From Bryobacter sp. CoA8 C33 (GTDB lineage Bacteria; Acidobacteriota; Terriglobia; Bryobacterales; Bryobacteraceae), in NCBI GenBank assembly GCA_019931185.1, contig JAINDK010000027.1:1-38197 (forward strand): a stretch of 38,197 bases of DNA, written 5' to 3'. The notes beneath the pieces were generated by a model that did no database searches, had not been told where the DNA came from, and worked only from the letters and a program-made list of their open reading frames with translations. How positions within the stretch are numbered: position 1 is the first letter of the stretch; every line of letters begins with the position of its first letter. The position numbers and the translations under genes are program-made. Positions 1 through 9,406 of this stretch are shown piece after piece.

Positions 1-148
<148 letters not shown>

Positions 149-195
149 TTGCCTTGCCGGGAACAGACCAGCAGGAAACGCAGGAAAGTTAAGCG

Positions 196-516
196 ATGAA
201 TAAAGAACGAATTCGCATCCGCCTCAAAGCCTACGATCACCGTGTGCTCGATCAGTCCACGACGGAAATCGTGGATACGGCCCGGCGCACGGGGGCGGTC
301 ATTGCCGGCCCCATCCCGCTGCCGACAGTGCGCAACCGCTATACGGTCAATCGCTCGCCGCACGTCGACAAGAAGTCCCGGGAACAGTTCGAGATCCGCA
401 CTCACAAGCGGCTGCTCGACATTCTCGAGCCGACTCAAGATACGGTCGACGCCTTGATGAAGCTGGACTTGCCGGCAGGCGTGGATGTCGAAATCAAAGC
501 TTTCGGCAAGAAGTAA
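196..516 (+). CDS. rpsJ: Small ribosomal subunit protein S10
   Basis: 106 residues, close to the usual 103. It shows the S10 signature [20 protein letters not shown] (near residues 38-57) and the [12 protein letters not shown] strand-helix. S10 sits in the 30S head and also joins NusB in antitermination complexes. The ATG at 196 starts [19 protein letters not shown], matching the family start; an AGGAAAG tract lies about 10 bases upstream. It is the first gene of the S10 block, 47 bases behind tuf and 44 before rplC. Confidence 0.98.
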   Translation: MNKERIRIRLKAYDHRVLDQSTTEIVDTARRTGAVIAGPIPLPTVRNRYTVNRSPHVDKKSREQFEIRTHKRLLDILEPTQDTVDALMKLDLPAGVDVEIKAFGKK

Positions 517-560
517 GAAGAGAATTTAGGATTCTGTAGGTAGACCTGGAGAGTTTGGCC

Positions 561-1199
561 ATGAGCCCAGGAATTTTAGGTAAAAAAATCGGCATGACGC
601 AGATTTTCCGCGCCGATGGACAAGTGGTGCCTGTCACGTTGGTCAAGGCGGGTCCATGCGTGGTGACGCAACGCAAGACGCCAGCCACCGACGGCTATGA
701 CGCGATTCAGGTGGGTTTGATGGAGTACGTCAAGCCAGCCCGGATCAACAAGCCGGAAACGGGCCACCTCAAGAAGGCTGGCGCCGATGGCGTTCGCTTC
801 AGCCGGGAATTCCGGCTTGGCTACGGCAACGGCGACTTCAAGGCCGGCGACAAGATTACGGCCGAAGACTTCAAACCCAACGAGAAGGTCGATGTGATCG
901 GCGTCTCGAAAGGGCGCGGCTTCCAGGGCGTGGTCAAGCGCCATCACTTCCGGGGCGGGCCTAGCGGCCACGGCTCTATGTTCCATCGGGCACCCGGCTC
1001 GATCGGGGCGTCGAGTTTCCCCTCGCGCGTCTTTCCTGGGATGAAGATGGGCGGACACATGGGCTCCGATCAGGTGACTGTCCGTAACCTGGAGATCGTC
1101 GAAGTAGATCCGGAAGAGAACGTAATCATGGTCAAGGGCGCTCTGCCCGGGGCCAATGGCTCTTATGTCATGATTCGTCGCGCGAAGGTGAGGGGCTAA
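561..1199 (+). CDS. rplC: Large ribosomal subunit protein L3
   Basis: 212 residues (family about 209). The N-terminus [16 protein letters not shown] and the central loop [20 protein letters not shown] followed by [13 protein letters not shown] are diagnostic of bacterial L3, whose loop reaches towards the peptidyl-transferase centre of the 50S subunit. The frame is also open from a TTG at 555, but GGAGAG at 548-553 lies 7 bases before the ATG at 561 and only 1 base before the TTG, so the ATG is chosen. rplD follows after 4 bases. Confidence 0.97.
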   Translation: MSPGILGKKIGMTQIFRADGQVVPVTLVKAGPCVVTQRKTPATDGYDAIQVGLMEYVKPARINKPETGHLKKAGADGVRFSREFRLGYGNGDFKAGDKITAEDFKPNEKVDVIGVSKGRGFQGVVKRHHFRGGPSGHGSMFHRAPGSIGASSFPSRVFPGMKMGGHMGSDQVTVRNLEIVEVDPEENVIMVKGALPGANGSYVMIRRAKVRG

Positions 1200-1203
1200 G
1201 TCG

Positions 1204-1827
1204 ATGCCAACCGTAGACGTAATCAACCTCGAGAACCAGAAGGTAGGCTCTGTCGAGCTCAGCGAAGAGGTTTTCGCCGCCGAGGTGAACGAAAACCTGC
1301 TCTATGAGTCGGTTCGCCACTATATGGCAGGTCAGCGTAAGGGCCTCGCGTCGACCAAAACCCGCCACGAAGTCGCCGGCAGCGGCAAGAAGCTGTGGAA
1401 GCAAAAAGGCACGGGCCGGGCGCGCATGGGCAGCATTCGCTCCCCGCTGTGGCGCCACGGTGGCACCGTCCATGGGCCGCAGCCGCGCGACTACAGCTAC
1501 CGGCTGAACAAGAAGATGGTGCTCGGCGCGCTGCGCTCCGCTCTTTCGGCGAAGTTACGCGACGGTGAGTTGCGCGTGGTCGAGGGCTTTACCCTAGCCG
1601 ATCCGAAAACGAAAAACTTTGCCGCCAAGTTGGCCAAGCTGGATGCCGCCGCCTCGGTGCTGCTCGTTGAGAGCGGAGAAAACCGCAACCTTTCCCTCGG
1701 CTCCCGCAACATCCCAGGCGTCAAGCTGGTGAGCTCGAAGGAGGTTACCACCTACGACCTGCTCAAGCACAAAAACGTGTTCCTCAGCAAGTCGGCTGCG
1801 GAAAAACTGTCGGAGGGTCTGAAGTAA
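1204..1827 (+). CDS. rplD: Large ribosomal subunit protein L4
   Basis: 207 residues (family about 201). The basic loop KKLWKQKGTGRARMGSIRSP, then WRHGGTVHGP and the RDYSYRLNKK segment, are the L4 hallmarks; this loop lines the constriction of the nascent-peptide tunnel with L22. In some bacteria L4 also represses the S10 operon, but no matching leader structure is evident here. The stop codon TAA shares its last base with the ATG of rplW, so translation of the two is probably coupled. Confidence 0.97.
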   Translation: MPTVDVINLENQKVGSVELSEEVFAAEVNENLLYESVRHYMAGQRKGLASTKTRHEVAGSGKKLWKQKGTGRARMGSIRSPLWRHGGTVHGPQPRDYSYRLNKKMVLGALRSALSAKLRDGELRVVEGFTLADPKTKNFAAKLAKLDAAASVLLVESGENRNLSLGSRNIPGVKLVSSKEVTTYDLLKHKNVFLSKSAAEKLSEGLK

Positions 1828-2117
1828 TGACTTTATACGATGTAATCGCCCGGCCGATCGTGACCGAAAAAGGCGTCATCAAGAAAGATGGCGAACGTAC
1901 GCTGTGCTTTGAAGTCAAGCCGGAAGCCACCAAGACGCAAATCAAGCAGGCCGTGGAGAAAATCTTCAAAGTAAAGGTGGAGGAAGTCCGGACGCTGACC
2001 AATGAAGGTAAGCTGAGGCGCCGGGGCAAGTTTGCCGCCTATGGCTCGGACTGGAAAAAGGCCTACGTGAAATTGAAGAAGGACCAAAAGGTCCCTGAAT
2101 ATGCCGAGGTCGTCTAA
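1827..2117 (+). CDS. rplW: Large ribosomal subunit protein L23
   Basis: 96 residues, normal length. It begins with the family pattern [14 protein letters not shown] and carries [20 protein letters not shown] and the [14 protein letters not shown] loop. L23 sits at the exit of the peptide tunnel and is the docking point for trigger factor and SRP. It overlaps the rplD stop and the rplB start by one base each (TAATG), the tightest packing in the operon. Confidence 0.97.
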   Translation: MTLYDVIARPIVTEKGVIKKDGERTLCFEVKPEATKTQIKQAVEKIFKVKVEEVRTLTNEGKLRRRGKFAAYGSDWKKAYVKLKKDQKVPEYAEVV

Positions 2118-2944
2118 TGCCGATTAAGTCCTACCGACCGTTTACCCCCACGCGCCGCTTCCGTACGGTTGTCACGCGGGAAGAGATAACCAAGCAAACT
2201 CCAGAAAAGAGCCTGACCAAGGGCAAGCTGAAGTCGGGCGGCCGCAACAGTTCGGGCCGCATCACCAGCCGATTCCGCGGCGGTGGCAACAAGACCACTT
2301 ATCGTGAAATTGACTTCAAGCGCGAGAAAGCGGGTATCCCCGCCACCGTGGCCTCGATCGAATACGATCCGAACCGCTCGGCCCGTATTGCTCTGTTGCA
2401 CTATGTGGATGGCGAAAAGCGCTATATTGTCGCTCCGGTCGGCCTCAAGGTCGGCGCCAAGGTAATGAGCGGCCCGGAAGCAGATATCCTCGTAGGCAAT
2501 GCTCTGCCTCTGAAGAACATCCCCGCCGGCACGGTCGTTCATAACATCGAATTGCGCCCCGGCAAGGGGGCACAGATGGCGCGCAGCGCTGGGGCTCAGG
2601 CCCAGGTCGTCTCGAAGGAAAGCGATTATTGTTTGCTCAAGCTGCCGAGCGGAGAAGTCCGCAAGGTTCTGGTCGATTGTTACGCAACCGTTGGCCAAGT
2701 TGGCAATCTCGATCACGAAAATCAAACGCTCGGCAAAGCCGGCCGCAGCCGCTGGGTCGGCAAGCGTCCGCACAACCGCGGCGTGACCATGAACCCGGTT
2801 GACCACCCACACGGTGGTGGTGAGGGCCGCACCTCGGGCGGACGCCACCCGGTCACCCCCTGGGGCCAGCCCACTCGTGGATTTAAGACGCGCAACAACA
2901 AGCGGACGGACAAGATGATTGTCAACCGCATGTCGAAGAGCTAG
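2117..2944 (+). CDS. rplB: Large ribosomal subunit protein L2
   Basis: 275 residues (family about 273). The segment [20 protein letters not shown] holds the conserved His (residue 230 here) that lies next to the peptidyl-transferase centre. [12 protein letters not shown] near the start and [17 protein letters not shown] further on are also typical. L2 is a primary 23S rRNA binder needed for subunit association and catalysis. Start ATG overlaps the rplW stop by one base. The gene is intact, with no unusual insertions. Confidence 0.98.
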   Translation: MPIKSYRPFTPTRRFRTVVTREEITKQTPEKSLTKGKLKSGGRNSSGRITSRFRGGGNKTTYREIDFKREKAGIPATVASIEYDPNRSARIALLHYVDGEKRYIVAPVGLKVGAKVMSGPEADILVGNALPLKNIPAGTVVHNIELRPGKGAQMARSAGAQAQVVSKESDYCLLKLPSGEVRKVLVDCYATVGQVGNLDHENQTLGKAGRSRWVGKRPHNRGVTMNPVDHPHGGGEGRTSGGRHPVTPWGQPTRGFKTRNNKRTDKMIVNRMSKS

Positions 2945-2976
2945 GCCGGAAAGGGAAACGCAGGTAGAAGGAAACT

Positions 2977-3255
2977 ATGAGCCGTTCACTGAAAAAAGGG
3001 CCATTCGCCGACACCCACCTCACCGACAAGGTGGAGGCGATGAATGAGCGCAACGAAAAGAAGGTGATCAAGACCTGGAGCCGCCGCTCGACGATCCTGC
3101 CGACATTCATCGGCCATACGCTGGCGGTGCACAACGGCAAGAAGTTCATCCCGGTCTATGTGACTGAAAACATGGTGGGCCACAAGCTGGGCGAATTCGC
3201 CCCGACGCGGACCTTCAAGGGCCACGTAGCGAAGTCGAACGAAAAAGGCAAATAG
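2977..3255 (+). CDS. rpsS: Small ribosomal subunit protein S19
   Basis: 92 residues, exactly the family length. It opens with [12 protein letters not shown] and continues with [20 protein letters not shown] and [16 protein letters not shown], the S19 signature. S19 pairs with S13 in the 30S head near the A-site tRNA. AGAAGGAAAC lies just before the ATG. It is 32 bases behind rplB and 10 before rplV. Confidence 0.98.
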   Translation: MSRSLKKGPFADTHLTDKVEAMNERNEKKVIKTWSRRSTILPTFIGHTLAVHNGKKFIPVYVTENMVGHKLGEFAPTRTFKGHVAKSNEKGK

Positions 3256-3265
3256 GACGATTCAC

Positions 3266-3631
3266 ATGACAGCGAAAGCAGAAGCCCGTTACATTCGTGT
3301 CAGCCCGCAGAAATGCCGCCTGGTTGTCGACCTCATTCGCGGCCTGAACGCGGGCGAGGCCATCCAGCTATTGAAAATGACGAACAAGCGTATGGCGCCG
3401 GTCGTCGAAAAGGTGCTACGCAGCGCCATCGCCAACGCCGAGAACAAGAGCAACGACGTCGACGTGGACAATCTCACCGTCAGCGAGGCCTACGTCAATG
3501 AAGGCCCGCGCATGAAGCGGATCCGGCCGGCGCCGATGGGCCGGGCCTACCGTTACCAGAAGCGCATCAGCCACATCGTCGTCAAGGTGTCGGACGGAGC
3601 GGCGGAAACTGAACAAAAGGCTGAGGCATAA
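3266..3631 (+). CDS. rplV: Large ribosomal subunit protein L22
   Basis: 121 residues, about 11 more than the E. coli protein because of an acidic/polar tail (TEQKAEA). RYIRVSPQKCRLVVDLIRG near the start and the hairpin-loop sequence RIRPAPMGRAYRYQKRISHI are characteristic; the hairpin reaches the tunnel constriction where macrolides bind. No deletion in the loop of the kind linked to macrolide resistance is seen. 12 bases separate it from rpsC. Confidence 0.97.
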   Translation: MTAKAEARYIRVSPQKCRLVVDLIRGLNAGEAIQLLKMTNKRMAPVVEKVLRSAIANAENKSNDVDVDNLTVSEAYVNEGPRMKRIRPAPMGRAYRYQKRISHIVVKVSDGAAETEQKAEA

Positions 3632-3643
3632 GGATAAACGCAA

Positions 3644-4636
3644 ATGGGTCAGAAAGTACATCCCTTTGGATTCCGTCTCGGGGTCACCAAGACCTGGAAG
3701 AGCCGCTGGTTCGCCAAACAGGATTATTCGAAGCTCCTCTTTGAGGACCTTGAACTGAAGGACAGCCTGCGCAGCCGTCTGAAGAGCGCTGGCGTGAGTT
3801 CGGTCGAAGTCGACCGCCCTGGCAACAAGCTGCGCATCACGATCCGGACTTCCCGGCCGGGTATCATCATCGGCCGTAAGGGCGCCGAAATTGAAAAGCT
3901 GAAGCAGGATTTAGCCAAGAAGACCAAGCGGGAAGTCTTCATCGACATTCAGGAAGTCCACAAGCCGGAGCTCGACGCCCAGCTCGTGGCCGAATCGATC
4001 GCTCTGCAACTCGAGAAGCGCGTGGCCTTCCGTCGCGCCATGCGCAAGGCGGTGGACAGCGCGCAGCGTTTTGGCTGCAAAGGGATCAAGGTGCGGGTGA
4101 GCGGCCGGCTGAACGGCGCCGAAATTGCCCGTACGGAATGGTACTTGCACGGCCAGCTACCGTTGCACACCCTCCGGGCTGACATTGATTACGGCTTTGC
4201 CGAAGCCTCGACCACCTATGGGGTGATCGGCGTTAAGTGTTGGATTTATAAGGGCGACATCGGCGAAGGCCAACGTCGCGTGATGCTACGCAACGACTCA
4301 GACCCGCAACCGCGCCCGAAGCGTGACAATCGCGAGCGCCGGTCTCCGGCCGGAGACCGGGGAGATCGTCCCCGTGGTGAACGCGGCGAAGGCCGGGCCG
4401 GATTCGACGGCCGTCCGCGGCAATCGGATGCCGCCATGCCCCCAAGCGCGGAGGCTGGCATTGTAGTAACTGCTCCGGAAGTGCCGACAGCGATTAAGAC
4501 CGGCGGACCGATTCTGCCGCCAATGGCTCCTCCGGCGCCAAGCTGGAAGCAGGAAGCAAAGACAGAAGTTGAGCCGGCCGCTTCCGATGCAGCTGCCGCG
4601 GCGGGCGGGGCGACCCCGGAGCCAGCCGCCGAATAG
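3644..4636 (+). CDS. rpsC: Small ribosomal subunit protein S3 with long C-terminal extension
   Basis: 330 residues against the usual 210-240. The first ~215 residues are ordinary S3: [14 protein letters not shown], the KH-domain loop [15 protein letters not shown], and the C-terminal domain [20 protein letters not shown] to [13 protein letters not shown]3 guards mRNA entry into the 30S subunit. From about residue 220 the chain becomes low-complexity: first Arg/Asp/Gly-rich ([10 protein letters not shown]), then Pro/Ala/Glu-rich, ending ATPEPAAE. That tail is presumably disordered. A 170-base gap holding 20-bp tandem repeats follows, unlike the tight spacing elsewhere. Confidence 0.96.
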   Translation: MGQKVHPFGFRLGVTKTWKSRWFAKQDYSKLLFEDLELKDSLRSRLKSAGVSSVEVDRPGNKLRITIRTSRPGIIIGRKGAEIEKLKQDLAKKTKREVFIDIQEVHKPELDAQLVAESIALQLEKRVAFRRAMRKAVDSAQRFGCKGIKVRVSGRLNGAEIARTEWYLHGQLPLHTLRADIDYGFAEASTTYGVIGVKCWIYKGDIGEGQRRVMLRNDSDPQPRPKRDNRERRSPAGDRGDRPRGERGEGRAGFDGRPRQSDAAMPPSAEAGIVVTAPEVPTAIKTGGPILPPMAPPAPSWKQEAKTEVEPAASDAAAAAGGATPEPAAE

Positions 4637-4640
4637 GCCC

Positions 4641-4740
4641 GACACGGGAACTGGAAAGCAGACACGGGAACTGGAAAGCAGACACGGGAACTGGAAAGCA
4701 GACACGGGAACTGGAAAGCAGACACGGGAACTGGAAAGAA
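4641..4740 (+). repeat. Five tandem copies of a 20-bp unit between rpsC and rplP
   Basis: The unit GACACGGGAACTGGAAAGCA occurs five times head to tail at 4641, 4661, 4681, 4701 and 4721; the first four are identical and the last differs only at its penultimate base (AGAA). There is no spacer, so it is a minisatellite and not a CRISPR array. The unit length is not a multiple of 3 and the array lies after the rpsC stop codon, so it is not coding. It sits in the only long gap of the S10 block, 66 bases before the rplP start. Function unknown; near-identity of copies points to recent expansion or gene-conversion-like upkeep. Confidence 0.97.
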
Positions 4741-4806
4741 AGCGAGTAGCCCTCGGACGGCCACACCCCCAGGGCGCGAAAGATTGAGTAAAGAGGAACA
4801 CGACCT

Positions 4807-5220
4807 ATGTTGATGCCAAAGAAAGTCAAATATCGCAAACAGCAGCGCGGCCGCATGCGCGGTATGGCTTATCGGGGCGCGAGCGTCGATTTCGGCGAGT
4901 ACGGACTCAAGGCGCTCGGCTGCGGCTACATCACGAACCGCCAACTCGAGGCGGCCCGTATCGCCATGACCCGCTACATCAAGCGCGGCGGTAAGGTTTG
5001 GATCCGTATCTTCCCGGATAAGCCGGTCACCAAGAAGCCCGCCGAAGTCCGCATGGGATCCGGCAAAGGCGCTCCCGACGGTTGGGTGGCTGTCATCCGC
5101 CCGGGCAAAATTTTGTTTGAGATGGAAGGTGTACCCCTGGAAACGGCCGAAGAAGCATTTCGTCTGGCGGCAATGAAGCTGCCCATCAAGACGAAGTTGG
5201 TTCTTCGCTCGGCGGTATAG
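4807..5220 (+). CDS. rplP: Large ribosomal subunit protein L16
   Basis: 137 residues (family about 136). [37 protein letters not shown] and [20 protein letters not shown] are the standard L16 blocks; L16 contacts the A-site tRNA elbow on the 50S subunit. The ATG at 4807 is preferred over the in-frame ATG at 4813 because GAGG at 4793-4796 is about 10 bases from the former. The long upstream gap means its translation is less likely to be coupled to rpsC than its neighbours are to each other. Confidence 0.97.
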   Translation: MLMPKKVKYRKQQRGRMRGMAYRGASVDFGEYGLKALGCGYITNRQLEAARIAMTRYIKRGGKVWIRIFPDKPVTKKPAEVRMGSGKGAPDGWVAVIRPGKILFEMEGVPLETAEEAFRLAAMKLPIKTKLVLRSAV

Positions 5221-5239
5221 GCAAGCGAGGTAGACAACG

Positions 5240-5449
5240 ATGAAGGCAGAACAGATTCGCGGCCTCGATGCGGCCGAGCTCAAAAAGCAACTGGCCGAAG
5301 GCGAAGAGACGATGTTTCGTCTGCGCTTTCAGATGTCGATGGGACAGATGGAAGGCATCAAGAAGCTGCGGGAAACCAAGAAGGACAGAGCACGGATCCT
5401 GACCGTGTTGCGCGAACTCGAACTGGCCGCGCGGAAGGAAGGCAATTAA
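5240..5449 (+). CDS. rpmC: Large ribosomal subunit protein L29
   Basis: 69 residues (family 60-70). The two-helix hairpin reads [20 protein letters not shown] then [20 protein letters not shown] and ARILTVLRE, matching L29. It binds 23S rRNA beside L23 at the tunnel exit. 19 bases after rplP and 4 before the rpsQ start. Confidence 0.96.
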   Translation: MKAEQIRGLDAAELKKQLAEGEETMFRLRFQMSMGQMEGIKKLRETKKDRARILTVLRELELAARKEGN

Positions 5450-5453
5450 TCAA

Positions 5454-5792
5454 ATGGCCGAAGCAACCCAGGCGGTAAAGCAACCGAACAAGCAGGAAAA
5501 GGTCGGTGAAGTCGTTTCGACCAAGATGGCCAAGACCATCGTCGTTCAGGTCACGCGCAAGGTGCAGCACCCGCTGTATAAGCGAATTCTCACCCGGCGC
5601 AATAAATTTTATGCCCACGACGAAGAAGGCCGCGCCAAGCTCGGCGACCAGGTGCGCATCATCGAAAGCCGTCCGCTGAGCAAGCTGAAGCGCTGGGAAT
5701 TGAAGGACGTTATCCGCCAGGCCGTGCGCGTTCAGATTCAGGACGAGTCCAAGGCCGACAAAACGGCCAAGACCGCCAAGAAGTCCAAATAA
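5454..5792 (+). CDS. rpsQ: Small ribosomal subunit protein S17
   Basis: 112 residues, longer than the ~84 of E. coli. The OB-fold core is plain: GEVVSTKMAKTIVVQVTRKV, HPLYKRILTRRNKFYAHDEE and IIESRPLSKLKRWEL. The extra length is a polar N-terminal stretch (about 15 residues) and a lysine-rich tail ending KTAKTAKKSK. S17 is an early 16S rRNA binder in the 30S body. Start ATG at 5454 lies 4 bases after rpmC; GGAAGG about 11 bases upstream serves as its ribosome-binding site. Confidence 0.96.
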   Translation: MAEATQAVKQPNKQEKVGEVVSTKMAKTIVVQVTRKVQHPLYKRILTRRNKFYAHDEEGRAKLGDQVRIIESRPLSKLKRWELKDVIRQAVRVQIQDESKADKTAKTAKKSK

Positions 5793-5840
5793 CTAGCAAG
5801 TAGACCGAGCCAAAGCAAGAGAGTCAACGGAGAACAGCCA

Positions 5841-6209
5841 ATGATTGGGATGAGAACAATACTGGAGGTAGCGGACAACAGTGGCGCCCGCAAGCTGCAG
5901 TGTATTTTGCCGCGCGGCGGCGACAAGGGCCTGACGGCGGGCCTTGGTGACATTATCACGGCCAGCGTCAAGGAAGCCGCTCCCGATTCTTCAGTGAAAA
6001 AGGGCAAGGTCGTCCGCGCCGTGATCGTGCGCATGCGTAAGGAGAGCCGTCGCAAGGACGGTACCTATATTCGGTTTGATTCCAATGCAGCCGTGCTGGT
6101 CAACGAACTCGGCGAGCCCGTTGGCACGCGCGTCTTTGGTCCCGTAGCCCGCGAGTTGCGCGACAAGAAATTCATGAAGATTGTTTCGCTCGCCCCGGAG
6201 GTGGTTTAG
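5841..6209 (+). CDS. rplN: Large ribosomal subunit protein L14
   Basis: 122 residues, the family length. [37 protein letters not shown] and the closing [20 protein letters not shown] are diagnostic. L14 lies at the subunit interface and binds the silencing factor RsfS in other bacteria. CGGAGAACAG precedes the ATG. The end of the gene carries the GGAGGT that serves rplX. Confidence 0.98.
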   Translation: MIGMRTILEVADNSGARKLQCILPRGGDKGLTAGLGDIITASVKEAAPDSSVKKGKVVRAVIVRMRKESRRKDGTYIRFDSNAAVLVNELGEPVGTRVFGPVARELRDKKFMKIVSLAPEVV

Positions 6210-6213
6210 TTCC

Positions 6214-6594
6214 ATGGCGAGTTTGAGCAAAATGACGGCCTCGGAAAAGGCGGGGATCCCGAAGCGGATCCGCATCAAGAAAGACGACCTCGTCCAGGTC
6301 ATTGCCGGCAAGGACAAGGGTAAGACGGGCAAGGTCATCTCGGTTGACCGTACGCTCGGCCGGGTTTTGGTCGAGGGCGTGAACATGATCAAGCGGGCCA
6401 CCAAGCCGAACCCGGCTCGCGGCATCAAGGGCGGCATTGCCGAGCGCGAAGCAAGCCTGCATGTCTCCAATGTCATGATTCTCACCGCCGGCGGGGTTCC
6501 CACCCGCATCGGGACCAAGGTGGAAACGGTCGGCGGCAAGACCCGCCGCACGCGCATCGCACGCAAAACTGGTGAGGTGCTGGACTCCAAGTAA
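6214..6594 (+). CDS. rplX: Large ribosomal subunit protein L24
   Basis: 126 residues (E. coli 104). After about 18 extra N-terminal residues it shows the KOW motif IRIKKDDLVQVIAGKDKGKT with GKVISVDR, then VEGVNMIKRATKPNP and IAEREASLHVSNVMI. L24 starts 50S assembly by binding the 5' end of 23S rRNA. The frame is open from 6181 inside rplN, but GGAGGT at 6197-6202 sits 11 bases before the ATG at 6214, which gives a 4-base gap after rplN; a second in-frame ATG at 6232 is possible. Confidence 0.95.
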   Translation: MASLSKMTASEKAGIPKRIRIKKDDLVQVIAGKDKGKTGKVISVDRTLGRVLVEGVNMIKRATKPNPARGIKGGIAEREASLHVSNVMILTAGGVPTRIGTKVETVGGKTRRTRIARKTGEVLDSK

Positions 6595-6660
6595 GCCCAC
6601 CACCCTTGGCGGTGGATCGCTTAGCCAGGTCCCTCCCGAAGAAAAAAAGGCAGGAAAACG

Positions 6661-7203
6661 ATGAAAGCGCGATTAAGAGACGTTTATAACAAACAAGTTG
6701 TCGCCCAACTCCAAAAAGAGTTCGGCTATAAGAACCCGATGGCGATTCCGAAAATCGAAAAAGTTTCGATCAACATGGGGCTTGGAGAAGCGACCGGCAA
6801 CTCCAAGCTCATGGACGTAGCGGTGCAGGAATTAAGCGCCATCAGCGGCCAAAAGCCGGTGGTGACGAAAGCCAAGAAATCGATTGCCGCCTTCAAGTTG
6901 CGCGAGAACATGCCCATCGGCTGCATGGTGACGCTGCGCGGGGATACGATGTATGAGTTCCTTGACCGCTTCATGAACATTGCTCTGCCCCGCGTGCGTG
7001 ACTTCCGCGGCGTCAACCCGAAGTCCTTCGACGGTCGCGGCAACTACACCATCGGCATCAAGGACCAGTTGATTTTCCCCGAAATCGACTACAACAAGGT
7101 CGACAAGGCCCGAGGGATGAATATCTGCATCACGACGACGGCGAAAAACGACGCCGAAGCGCTCGCGTTGCTCAAGTTTATGGGAATGCCGTTCCGGCAA
7201 TAG
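6661..7203 (+). CDS. rplE: Large ribosomal subunit protein L5
   Basis: 180 residues (family about 179). [53 protein letters not shown]-like block (here [20 protein letters not shown]) and [20 protein letters not shown] identify L5, the 5S rRNA binder of the central protuberance. AGGAAAACG lies directly before the ATG. The 66-base gap from rplX is moderately long but has no clear hairpin-plus-T-run. Confidence 0.98.
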   Translation: MKARLRDVYNKQVVAQLQKEFGYKNPMAIPKIEKVSINMGLGEATGNSKLMDVAVQELSAISGQKPVVTKAKKSIAAFKLRENMPIGCMVTLRGDTMYEFLDRFMNIALPRVRDFRGVNPKSFDGRGNYTIGIKDQLIFPEIDYNKVDKARGMNICITTTAKNDAEALALLKFMGMPFRQ

Positions 7204-7224
7204 AGGAAGAAACAGAGATTCACG

Positions 7225-7410
7225 ATGGCCACTACCGCGAAAATCGCCAAGGACAATAAAAAACCGAAATTCGAATGTCAGCACCGCAACCGCTGCGGGC
7301 GCTGCGGCCGACCCCGGTCCTACATGCGTAAATTCAATTTGTGCCGCATCTGCTTCCGCCAGCTCGCACTGGCCGGAGAGGTCCCGGGCGTTACCAAGTC
7401 CAGCTGGTAA
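7225..7410 (+). CDS. rpsN: Small ribosomal subunit protein S14, zinc-binding (type Z) form
   Basis: 61 residues, the short S14 form, with the zinc ribbon Cys24-x2-Cys27 ... Cys40-x2-Cys43 (CGRC and CRIC). The block [20 protein letters not shown] is typical; it ends [11 protein letters not shown] as type Z proteins do. S14 is a late-assembling protein of the 30S head. S4 and L36 in this cluster are also of the cysteine-containing kind, so the organism invests zinc in its ribosomes. Some schemes call this gene rpsZ. Confidence 0.97.
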   Translation: MATTAKIAKDNKKPKFECQHRNRCGRCGRPRSYMRKFNLCRICFRQLALAGEVPGVTKSSW

Positions 7411-7440
7411 GGCGAGAGAGCGAAGGAAGAGAGACAAAGT

Positions 7441-7836
7441 ATGACGAGTGATCCCATCGCCGATATGCTGACGCGGGTGCGCAATGCCCTGAAGGCCCGG
7501 CACACGAAAGTAGACGTGCCGGCCTCGAAGCTCAAGCTCGAAATCGCGCGGATACTGAAGGAAGAAGGCTACATTCTCAACTACAAGCTGGCTGAGGAAG
7601 GCGCCAAGAAGACGATCAAGATCTATCTGAAGTACACGCCCGGCAACGACAGCGTGATCTCGCACCTCGAGCGCAATTCGCGTCCTGGCTGCCGGATGTA
7701 TGTCGGTTCGGGTGAGGTGCCGAAGGTGCTCGGCGGTCTCGGCATCAACATCCTGACCACGCCGAAGGGCGTCATGACGGGCGCCTCGGCGCGCAAGGCC
7801 AACGTCGGAGGAGAGGTGCTCTGCACGGTCTACTAG
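7441..7836 (+). CDS. rpsH: Small ribosomal subunit protein S8
   Basis: 131 residues (family about 130). MTSDPIADMLTRVRNALKAR at the start and the closing GVMTGASARKANVGGEVLCT are S8 signatures. S8 binds the central domain of 16S rRNA and, in enterobacteria, represses the spc operon by binding near rplE; no copy of that RNA site was recognised here. GGAAGAGAGA precedes the ATG. Confidence 0.98.
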   Translation: MTSDPIADMLTRVRNALKARHTKVDVPASKLKLEIARILKEEGYILNYKLAEEGAKKTIKIYLKYTPGNDSVISHLERNSRPGCRMYVGSGEVPKVLGGLGINILTTPKGVMTGASARKANVGGEVLCTVY

Positions 7837-7884
7837 ACCGCTGCCGGGCTCTCTCGAAAAGACACTGAAGGATAATGAACGACT

Positions 7885-8427
7885 ATGTCACGTGTAGGTA
7901 AGAAACCCATCGCTCTGCCGGCTGGAGTGAAGCTCCAGATTGGCTCCGAGCTGCTGGTAGAAGGCCCCAAGGGTAAATTGGTGGTCCCCATTCCACAGGG
8001 TATCTCCATCGAGAATAAGAACGGTGCCATCGAGGTGTCGCGTGCGGCCGATAAGCACGCCGCGGCCCATGGTTTGACGCGCGCTCTGGCGGCGAATGCC
8101 ATTACCGGTGTCGCCACCGGTTGGACGCGCGAGCTCGACATTGTCGGCATCGGCTACCGCTGCGACGTAAAAGGGAACCTGGCCACGTTCACGCTCGGCT
8201 ACAGCCACTCGATTGAGTTCCTGCTGCCGAAGGGTGTCGAAATGACGGTGGACAAGCAGACCCACATCGTGCTCAAAAGTCATGACCGGCAATTGCTCGG
8301 CCAGGTAGCGGCGAATATGCGGGCCCTGCGTCCCCCCGATCCTTACAAGAACAAGGGTGTGCGCTACACAGGTGAAGTGCTGCGCAAGAAGGTCGGCAAG
8401 AGCGGCGCCGGTGGCAAGGGTAAGTAA
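7885..8427 (+). CDS. rplF: Large ribosomal subunit protein L6
   Basis: 180 residues (family about 177). [31 protein letters not shown] and the C-terminal block [20 protein letters not shown] (close to the consensus RPPEPYKGKGVRY) identify L6. It folds as two similar domains near the GTPase centre at the base of the L7/L12 stalk. 48 bases separate it from rpsH. Confidence 0.98.
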   Translation: MSRVGKKPIALPAGVKLQIGSELLVEGPKGKLVVPIPQGISIENKNGAIEVSRAADKHAAAHGLTRALAANAITGVATGWTRELDIVGIGYRCDVKGNLATFTLGYSHSIEFLLPKGVEMTVDKQTHIVLKSHDRQLLGQVAANMRALRPPDPYKNKGVRYTGEVLRKKVGKSGAGGKGK

Positions 8428-8464
8428 GCTTTAGGTTGAGCGAAAAGAGCGAGGAAACAAGAAG

Positions 8465-8827
8465 ATGAAGTCCCAAGTAGATCGCGACGCAGTTCGCCGC
8501 CGGATTCATAGCCGGATTCGCAAACGGGTGAAAGGCAGCCCGGAGCGGCCGCGTTTGGCCGTATTTCGCAGCCTGAATCACATCTATGCCCAGGTGATTG
8601 ACGATAAATCGGGCCGGACCCTCGCCGCTGCCTCGTCGGCCGAAAAGAGCGCTGCGCTCGCCTCGGGCGGCAATGTGGCTGCCGCGCAGGTAGTCGGTAA
8701 GCTGGTCGCCGAGCGCGCGAAAGCCGCTGGCATCGCCGCGGTCGTCTTCGACCGGGGCGGGTTTTTGTATCACGGGCGCGTCAAGGCGCTGGCCGACGCC
8801 GCGCGCGAAGGCGGGCTGGAATTTTAA
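8465..8827 (+). CDS. rplR: Large ribosomal subunit protein L18
   Basis: 120 residues (family about 117). [20 protein letters not shown] near the start and [20 protein letters not shown] with REGGLEF at the end are L18 signatures. With L5 it anchors 5S rRNA in the central protuberance. Its N-terminal Arg-rich segment contacts RNA. 37 bases after rplF and 29 before rpsE. Confidence 0.97.
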   Translation: MKSQVDRDAVRRRIHSRIRKRVKGSPERPRLAVFRSLNHIYAQVIDDKSGRTLAAASSAEKSAALASGGNVAAAQVVGKLVAERAKAAGIAAVVFDRGGFLYHGRVKALADAAREGGLEF

Positions 8828-8856
8828 TCACGGGTTAAGGCCGAGAGGAATTACGC

Positions 8857-9369
8857 ATGGCAGCAAATGGCATTAAGCGAGTGGAAGCGGGCGGCTTGAA
8901 CCTGAAAGAACAGGTCGTCGCCATAAACCGCGTCACGAAAGTAGTCAAAGGCGGCAAGAACATGAGCTTTGCCGCGCTTGTGGTGGTGGGCGACCCGGAA
9001 AAGCGCGTCGTGGGCTACGGTACGGGTAAGGCAAAAGAAGTCCCGTCGGCGATCAAGAAGGGCATGGAGGCGGCCAAGCGGAATCTGCGCCAGATTCACA
9101 CTCTGCCGACCACGATCCTGCACCCGGTCGAAGGCCGCTTCGGAGCCGGCGCCGTGCTGCTCAAGCCCGCCCCGGAAGGCACCGGCGTCATTGCCGGCGG
9201 CCCCGTGCGCGCCGTGATCGAATGCGTGGGAATCCCCAACATCCTTACCAAGAATCTCGGTTCGCGCAACCCTCACAATGCCGTCAAGGCGACCGTTGCC
9301 GCCCTCGAGCAACTGCGCGAAAAGCAGGCAACGGCCGACATCCGCGGCCTGAGCCTGGACAAGCTCTAG
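8857..9369 (+). CDS. rpsE: Small ribosomal subunit protein S5
   Basis: 170 residues (family about 167). [20 protein letters not shown] and [11 protein letters not shown], then [20 protein letters not shown] and the ribosomal fold-2 domain [20 protein letters not shown] mark S5. It shapes the mRNA entry channel and decoding fidelity. The loop that carries spectinomycin-resistance changes in other species (VKGGKNMSF) looks wild type. GAGAGGAATT precedes the ATG. Confidence 0.98.
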   Translation: MAANGIKRVEAGGLNLKEQVVAINRVTKVVKGGKNMSFAALVVVGDPEKRVVGYGTGKAKEVPSAIKKGMEAAKRNLRQIHTLPTTILHPVEGRFGAGAVLLKPAPEGTGVIAGGPVRAVIECVGIPNILTKNLGSRNPHNAVKATVAALEQLREKQATADIRGLSLDKL

Positions 9370-9406
9370 AACAACGGACACAACACGAGCCCAAGAGGAC
9401 AAGTAA

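Noticed and set aside
4641-4740. Possible CRISPR array
   Set aside because: The 20-bp units are contiguous with no variable spacers and no cas genes are near; it is a tandem minisatellite.
4246-5283. 345-codon minus-strand frame across rpsC, the repeats and rplP
   Set aside because: It is antisense to two certain ribosomal genes, and its FQFPC/SSRV repeats are only the minisatellite read through in three frames.
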